Below are positions 34,094 through 37,311 of a DNA stretch of 37,311 nt, in pieces. The notes under the pieces were generated by a model. The model made no database searches. It saw only the letters and a list, made by a program, of their open reading frames with translations, and was not told the origin of the DNA. Position 1 is the first letter of the stretch, and each line of letters opens with the position of its first letter. Location: assembly GCA_016788525.1 (NCBI GenBank), contig JAEUPD010000143.1:1-37311 (forward strand), read 5' to 3'. The DNA comes from Rubrivivax sp. (GTDB taxonomy: Bacteria > Pseudomonadota > Gammaproteobacteria > Burkholderiales > Burkholderiaceae_C). The position numbers and the translations under genes are program-made.

Positions 34094-34554
34094 AGCTGCA
34101 GAAGAACACCTTGCTGGCGCTGTACAGCGTGCTGGAGTTCGCCGCACGCCCCAGCGAGCATGTGGCCGCGGGCGAGGTGGCCGGCAAGTTCGGTGAGTCC
34201 GCCCACCATCTGGCCAAGGTGCTGTCGGAGCTCGTGCGCGCCGGCATCGTCGAGTCGGTGCGGGGCGTGGGCGGTGGCTACCGGTTCGTGGCCAATCCGA
34301 AGCGTCTCACGCTGCTGGACGTGATCCGGCTGTTCGAATCACTGGGCGCCGAGGGCGGCAACGGGCTCGCGGCTGTGGGCAGTGGCACGAACGACGGCGC
34401 GAACAGCGGCCCGCACGCCAGCGCGAGCGCGGTCGATCGCGCACTCGGCCAGGTGCTCGAGGAAATCGATCAGACGGCGATCGCCACCTTCGGCTCGATC
34501 ACCGTCGACACGATGCTGAAGATGGTGCGTACGCAGGGCCGCCCGGGCTCGTAG
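34090..34554 (+). CDS. Rrf2-family transcriptional regulator without Fe-S cysteines
   Basis: This 154-residue regulator has the Rrf2 winged helix-turn-helix: LLALYSVLEFAARPSEHVAA, ESAHHLAKVLSELVRAGIVESVRGVGGGYRF, NPKRLTLLDVIRLFESLG. The GTG start overlaps the GNAT stop codon (GTGA). The region that carries three cysteines in IscR and NsrR is here a Gly/Asn/Ser-rich stretch (GAEGGNGLAAVGSGTNDGAN), and the protein has no cysteine at all. It therefore probably does not hold a conventional cluster and may sense through another ligand or act as a plain repressor. Divergent from livK, it is the best local candidate regulator of the aromatic operon. Confidence 0.85.
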   Translation: MKLQKNTLLALYSVLEFAARPSEHVAAGEVAGKFGESAHHLAKVLSELVRAGIVESVRGVGGGYRFVANPKRLTLLDVIRLFESLGAEGGNGLAAVGSGTNDGANSGPHASASAVDRALGQVLEEIDQTAIATFGSITVDTMLKMVRTQGRPGS

Positions 34555-34562
34555 CGTGCATC

Positions 34563-34590
34563 GGGGCGGGCGGGCGGGCGGGCGGGCGGG
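34563..34590 (+). repeat. (GGGC)n tract with quadruplex potential
   Basis: Seven runs of three or four G, each separated by one C, lie between the stop codons of the convergent rrf2 and DUF2249 genes. Single-base loops make a G-quadruplex on the plus strand plausible, and the tract is slippage-prone. Confidence 0.7.
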
Positions 34591-34602
34591 AAGCGGCGCG
34601 CC

Positions 34603-34896
34603 TCAGGCGCCGTGGCAACTGCAGGCGTGGCACCCGCTGGGCGCGCCGACGACCGGCCCGCTGGCCACGCGGTCGATGCGCACGTGCCAACGCAGCGGGC
34701 CGGTTTCGAGGTAGCGCCACACGAACTGCCCGGGGCGCGTGCGCTCGAACTGCGCGCGCAGCGGCGCCGGGTCGTGGTCGTTGACGATCTCGAAGCCCTC
34801 GCCGAGCTCCAGGGTGTCGAAGGTGCCGAAGATCAGCGGGTGCCGCCTCGGCGGCGGCACGATGCGGACGTCGATGAGTTCGGCGGCGATGGTCAC
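34603..34896 (-). CDS. DUF2249-domain protein with Cys-rich tail
   Basis: This 97-residue protein begins with a GTG and reads MTIAAELIDVRIVPPPRRHP, then FGTFDTLELGEGFEIVNDHDPAPLRAQFE, which is the DUF2249 core. The family is frequent beside denitrification and nitric-oxide genes. The last residues CHACSCHGA hold three Cys and two His, a possible metal site, which I do not recall as a standard DUF2249 element. GGGAG lies upstream and an FNR/Dnr-like box lies 67 bases before the start. Confidence 0.8.
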   Translation of the reverse strand: MTIAAELIDVRIVPPPRRHPLIFGTFDTLELGEGFEIVNDHDPAPLRAQFERTRPGQFVWRYLETGPLRWHVRIDRVASGPVVGAPSGCHACSCHGA

Positions 34897-34963
34897 GATC
34901 GGTTCTCCCTGAGTGACTGACAGCGATGAGCCTGCAGGCTAGGCCTGGCCGGCCGGGCGGACC

Positions 34964-34977
34964 TTGACGCGCTTCAA
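34964..34977 (-). promoter_or_regulatory. FNR/Dnr-like box before the DUF2249 gene
   Basis: The plus-strand sequence is TTGAC-GCGC-TTCAA, matching TTGAT-N4-ATCAA at 8 of 10 positions. It is centred about 74 bases before the GTG start, a spacing that allows an activator site at about -41.5 with a short leader. Confidence 0.5.
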
Positions 34978-35056
34978 AGAATGCGGGCGCGGACGCCCTG
35001 GCGCGAAGGCCCGCCGTGCTTCACGCCGCAGCGCGCCGCCGGCCTTTCCCGGGGGC

Positions 35057-35485
35057 TCAGTGCAGGATGAGCAGCGGCAGCCGGCTGCCTGCCAGCACCG
35101 CCTTGGTCTGCGAGCCGAACAGGAACTCGCCGAACGCCCCGCGGCCGTGCGTGACCATCACGATCAGGTCGCAACCGTGCGACTCGGCCGCCGCGATGAT
35201 CGCCCGATGCACATGTGGCAGCGGATCGACGGCGCTTTCGAACGGCACGCCGACCGCCCGGGCCGCGGCGCCGAAGCGGGCGAGCACCGGTTGGGCCTGT
35301 GCGGTGGTAAGGCGCTCGTCCTCATCGAGGCCCGGGTTGCCCGCCGCGGCGGCCTGGGCCGGCGGCCCGGCGATGAAGCCGACGATCGTGGCCCCCAGCT
35401 GCTGCGCGAGCGCGACGCTGGCCTCGATGGCGCGCGGCGTCAGCTCGCTGCCGTCCACGGGCACCAGGATGCGTCGGTAGGGCAT
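35057..35485 (-). CDS. Universal stress protein (UspA family)
   Basis: This 142-residue single-domain UspA protein begins MPYRRILVPVDGSELTPRAI, as usual, and ends with the nucleotide-binding loop VTHGRGAFGEFLFGSQTKAVL. AAGGAG sits 7 bases before the ATG. It lies between the DUF2249 gene and nnrS on the same strand. Such proteins are often induced by oxygen limitation or nitric oxide. Its own function is not shown. Confidence 0.9.
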   Translation of the reverse strand: MPYRRILVPVDGSELTPRAIEASVALAQQLGATIVGFIAGPPAQAAAAGNPGLDEDERLTTAQAQPVLARFGAAARAVGVPFESAVDPLPHVHRAIIAAAESHGCDLIVMVTHGRGAFGEFLFGSQTKAVLAGSRLPLLILH

Positions 35486-35557
35486 GGGCGGTCTCCTTGT
35501 CGACGGTGGTGGGATGAGAGGCTCGCAGCGCAGGGGTGGTCGCGGCGGCGCAGTGCC

Positions 35558-36892
35558 TCAGCCCGGGCGCCCGTCGGCCCGCGGGCGGCCAAGCCAGCGA
35601 CCGTAGCGCGCCGCCCACCCGGTGCAGGCGACGGCCCAGGCCAGCACGGCGGCCGCCAGCACGCCGGCCGGCAGCTGCGGCCCGAGCGCGGCCACCAGGC
35701 GCAGCAGCACCGCCAGCTGAAGCCCCCAGTACAGGGCCCAGGCAACGTTGTCGGCGACCAGCGGCCGGCCGCTGTGCCCGGCCACCACGCGCGTGGCCAT
35801 CGCGAACAGCGTCGCGCCCAGGTAGCCCATGGTCAGCGCGTGCAGCGGGGCCAGGCCGAGCGCGGCGCCCTCGCCGTACAGCGCGGCGCGCAGGTGCGAA
35901 GCCGCAGCCAGTGCGATGGCCACACCCAGCCACAGGAAGCCGCCGTGCAGCATGGCCAGCAGGCGGATGCGCAGGCTCTGCACCAGCCCCCAGCGCAGCG
36001 CCAGCCACAGCAGCAGCAACGCGGCCGGTGCCTGCACCGCGGCGGCCAGGCCGTGCACGACGGCGGGCAGCGGCCACCACAGCGCCTGCGCCACTTCGAC
36101 CCCGGCCGTCAACCACAACGTCGCCAGCATCACGTCCAGCAGCCAGGACGGCCGCCACGCGGTGACGGCGGGCAGCACGCTCGCGGTGAAGAACGGGATC
36201 ATGCGATGCGCGACGATCGCGAACACCGGCGCGACGAACGCCCACAATGCGCCGTACGCCGCGGCGCGAACGAGGCCCGGCTCGTCCCGCGCGAGCCCGA
36301 GGGTGGCCGCGACCATTGCCGCTCCACCCAGGCCCGCGGCGGCCACGATCCGGCGCGCGTGCATCCGGTCGGGCACGCGGCTCGTGTGCACGAGCCGTGT
36401 GAAGCGCGCCAGCGCCAGCAGCCAGCCGAGCGTCACGGTTGCCAGCCCGGCCGCCGCCCAGCCGGCACGCCAGTGAAAGCCGGGCATCGCCACGGCCCAC
36501 CCGGCGCACATCATCGCCACGGGGGCCAGCAGCGCTCGGGCCGGCTGTTCGGGTTGCCCGAGCCAGCGCGGCCCGGCCGTGAACAGGAAGCCGAGCATGA
36601 ACAGCGGCATGAAGGCCAGCGCCATCGCCAGCCCGTGCGCCGCGCCGGGCGGCACCGCCCAGGCCACCGGGAGAGCCATCTGCCTGGCCAGCAAGGCACC
36701 CGCCCACCACAGCGCGCTGAGGGCCATCAGCATCGCGCCGGCGAAGAACGCCAGCCGGTGCGGAGCGTGCAGCAGCCGGGCGGCACGCCAGGGTAGAGGT
36801 TGGCCCGCGGCGCGCGAGTCGACGACTGCGCGCACCGGCTGCGCCGCTGCCGCGTCAACCGGCCCGAGGGCGACCACTGCGCGCTTGTCCAT
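35558..36892 (-). CDS. nnrS: NnrS-family membrane protein
   Basis: This 444-residue polytopic protein has roughly twelve hydrophobic segments. It contains HRLAFFAGAMLMALSALWW, PGAAHGLAMALAFMPLFMLGFLFTAGPRWLG, and AHRMIPFFTASVLP, the NnrS arrangement with conserved histidines. NnrS is a haem-copper inner-membrane protein associated with nitric-oxide resistance in denitrifiers. No clear Shine-Dalgarno sequence precedes the ATG. An FNR/Dnr-like box lies only 38 bases upstream. It probably forms an operon with the universal stress gene 72 bases downstream. Confidence 0.92.
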   Translation of the reverse strand: MDKRAVVALGPVDAAAAQPVRAVVDSRAAGQPLPWRAARLLHAPHRLAFFAGAMLMALSALWWAGALLARQMALPVAWAVPPGAAHGLAMALAFMPLFMLGFLFTAGPRWLGQPEQPARALLAPVAMMCAGWAVAMPGFHWRAGWAAAGLATVTLGWLLALARFTRLVHTSRVPDRMHARRIVAAAGLGGAAMVAATLGLARDEPGLVRAAAYGALWAFVAPVFAIVAHRMIPFFTASVLPAVTAWRPSWLLDVMLATLWLTAGVEVAQALWWPLPAVVHGLAAAVQAPAALLLLWLALRWGLVQSLRIRLLAMLHGGFLWLGVAIALAAASHLRAALYGEGAALGLAPLHALTMGYLGATLFAMATRVVAGHSGRPLVADNVAWALYWGLQLAVLLRLVAALGPQLPAGVLAAAVLAWAVACTGWAARYGRWLGRPRADGRPG

Positions 36893-36930
36893 GAGGGGCC
36901 GACGCTAACGTCGCCCCGCCGTGGCACTCC

Positions 36931-36944
36931 TTGACTTGCGCCAA
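36931..36944 (-). promoter_or_regulatory. FNR/Dnr-like box before nnrS
   Basis: The plus-strand sequence is TTGAC-TTGC-GCCAA, close to TTGAT-N4-ATCAA. Centred about 45 bases before the nnrS ATG, it implies a transcript with almost no leader if the usual -41.5 activator distance holds, consistent with the absence of a ribosome site. Confidence 0.5.
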
Positions 36945-37254
36945 GTTCGCCTTCCTGCGTCTGGCGTCAAGAACCGGGCATCAGGCTTCGGCCCGCCGCT
37001 GAGCAGCACCCCTGAGGCATGGTCTTGCTGCGTACCCAGACTCCGTTGTGGACCGGGTTCAAGTCAACCTGGATTCGGCAGTAGGCGAGACCTCGGCCAG
37101 AAGCGAGCATCCATGCGGGTTTCCGGTCGACTCGGTGAACTGCGGCGCCAGAAAAGGTCGCACCAACGCGCTGTGGCATGCACAGACCCGGGTGCCCTGC
37201 CCTGCCGCGACCGAGGGCGAGGCCCGGCGTCCGCGCCAGGCTGCGCCTGCCGCG
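36945..37254. other. Right-hand intergenic stretch without recognisable gene
   Basis: About 0.3 kb upstream of the nnrS control site contains no frame with a recognisable domain. It has lower GC content around 37010-37100 than the coding parts and includes another TTGACTTG on the minus strand near 37065. It ends at the strong hairpin at 37255. Confidence 0.5.
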
Positions 37255-37289
37255 GATGACGGCCGACGGATACACCGTCGGCCGTCATC
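37255..37289. terminator. Perfect 15-bp hairpin
   Basis: GATGACGGCCGACGG (37255-37269) pairs perfectly with 37275-37289 across the 5-base loop ATACA. This stem is the strongest in the window's intergenic DNA. No T-run follows on the plus strand, so it may be an attenuated or bidirectional terminator for a gene beyond the right edge. Confidence 0.5.
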
Positions 37290-37311
37290 GACGGCGGGCC
37301 TCGCGTCCCGC

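Overview
This window is a GC-rich piece of a proteobacterial chromosome, most likely from a betaproteobacterium of the Burkholderiales or a related denitrifying lineage. That placement is inferred from gene content and the strong G/C third-position bias, not from a marker gene. Genes are dense, many neighbours overlap by 4 bases (ATGA or GTGA), and there is no tRNA, rRNA, CRISPR array or recognisable insertion sequence.

Left part (1-7.4 kb, + strand): the 3' end of a TrpB2-type tryptophan synthase beta chain, a 3-hydroxyacyl-CoA dehydrogenase/enoyl-CoA hydratase fusion, a single-chain indolepyruvate-type 2-oxoacid:ferredoxin oxidoreductase and an NnrS-family membrane protein. From 7.4 to 9.8 kb there is a methyltransferase, two small exported proteins of unknown function (one built from two near-identical repeats), a 0.6 kb stretch without a recognisable gene, and a truncated carboxymuconolactone-decarboxylase-like gene.

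Middle part (9.8-16.9 kb, - strand): a branched-chain 2-oxoacid dehydrogenase set (E1 alpha, E1 beta, E2; no E3), an NnrS-like membrane protein, a DUF59/MIP18 protein, a double-GNAT protein and a hemerythrin-like protein.

Core (16.9-33.4 kb, - strand): one co-directional run for anaerobic aromatic catabolism. In transcription order it holds a five-gene Liv-type ABC importer, an FlK-type thioesterase, a PadBCD-like phenylacetyl-CoA:acceptor oxidoreductase, phenylacetate-CoA ligase, 4-hydroxybenzoyl-CoA reductase (HcrC, HcrA, HcrB, with the diagnostic extra cysteine set in HcrB) and a benzoate/4-hydroxybenzoate-type CoA ligase. The implied chemistry is uptake, CoA activation, alpha-oxidation of (hydroxy)phenylacetyl-CoA to an arylglyoxylate, and reductive dehydroxylation of 4-hydroxybenzoyl-CoA to benzoyl-CoA. 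Phenylglyoxylate oxidoreductase and benzoyl-CoA reductase are not in the window.

Right part (33.4-37.3 kb): divergent GNAT and Rrf2 regulator genes, then a DUF2249 protein, a universal stress protein and another NnrS. FNR/Dnr-like boxes lie before the hemerythrin, DUF2249 and NnrS genes. Aromatic oxidation therefore appears interleaved with a nitric-oxide/denitrification stress module. A 24-bp motif of unknown function recurs three times before separate transcription units.
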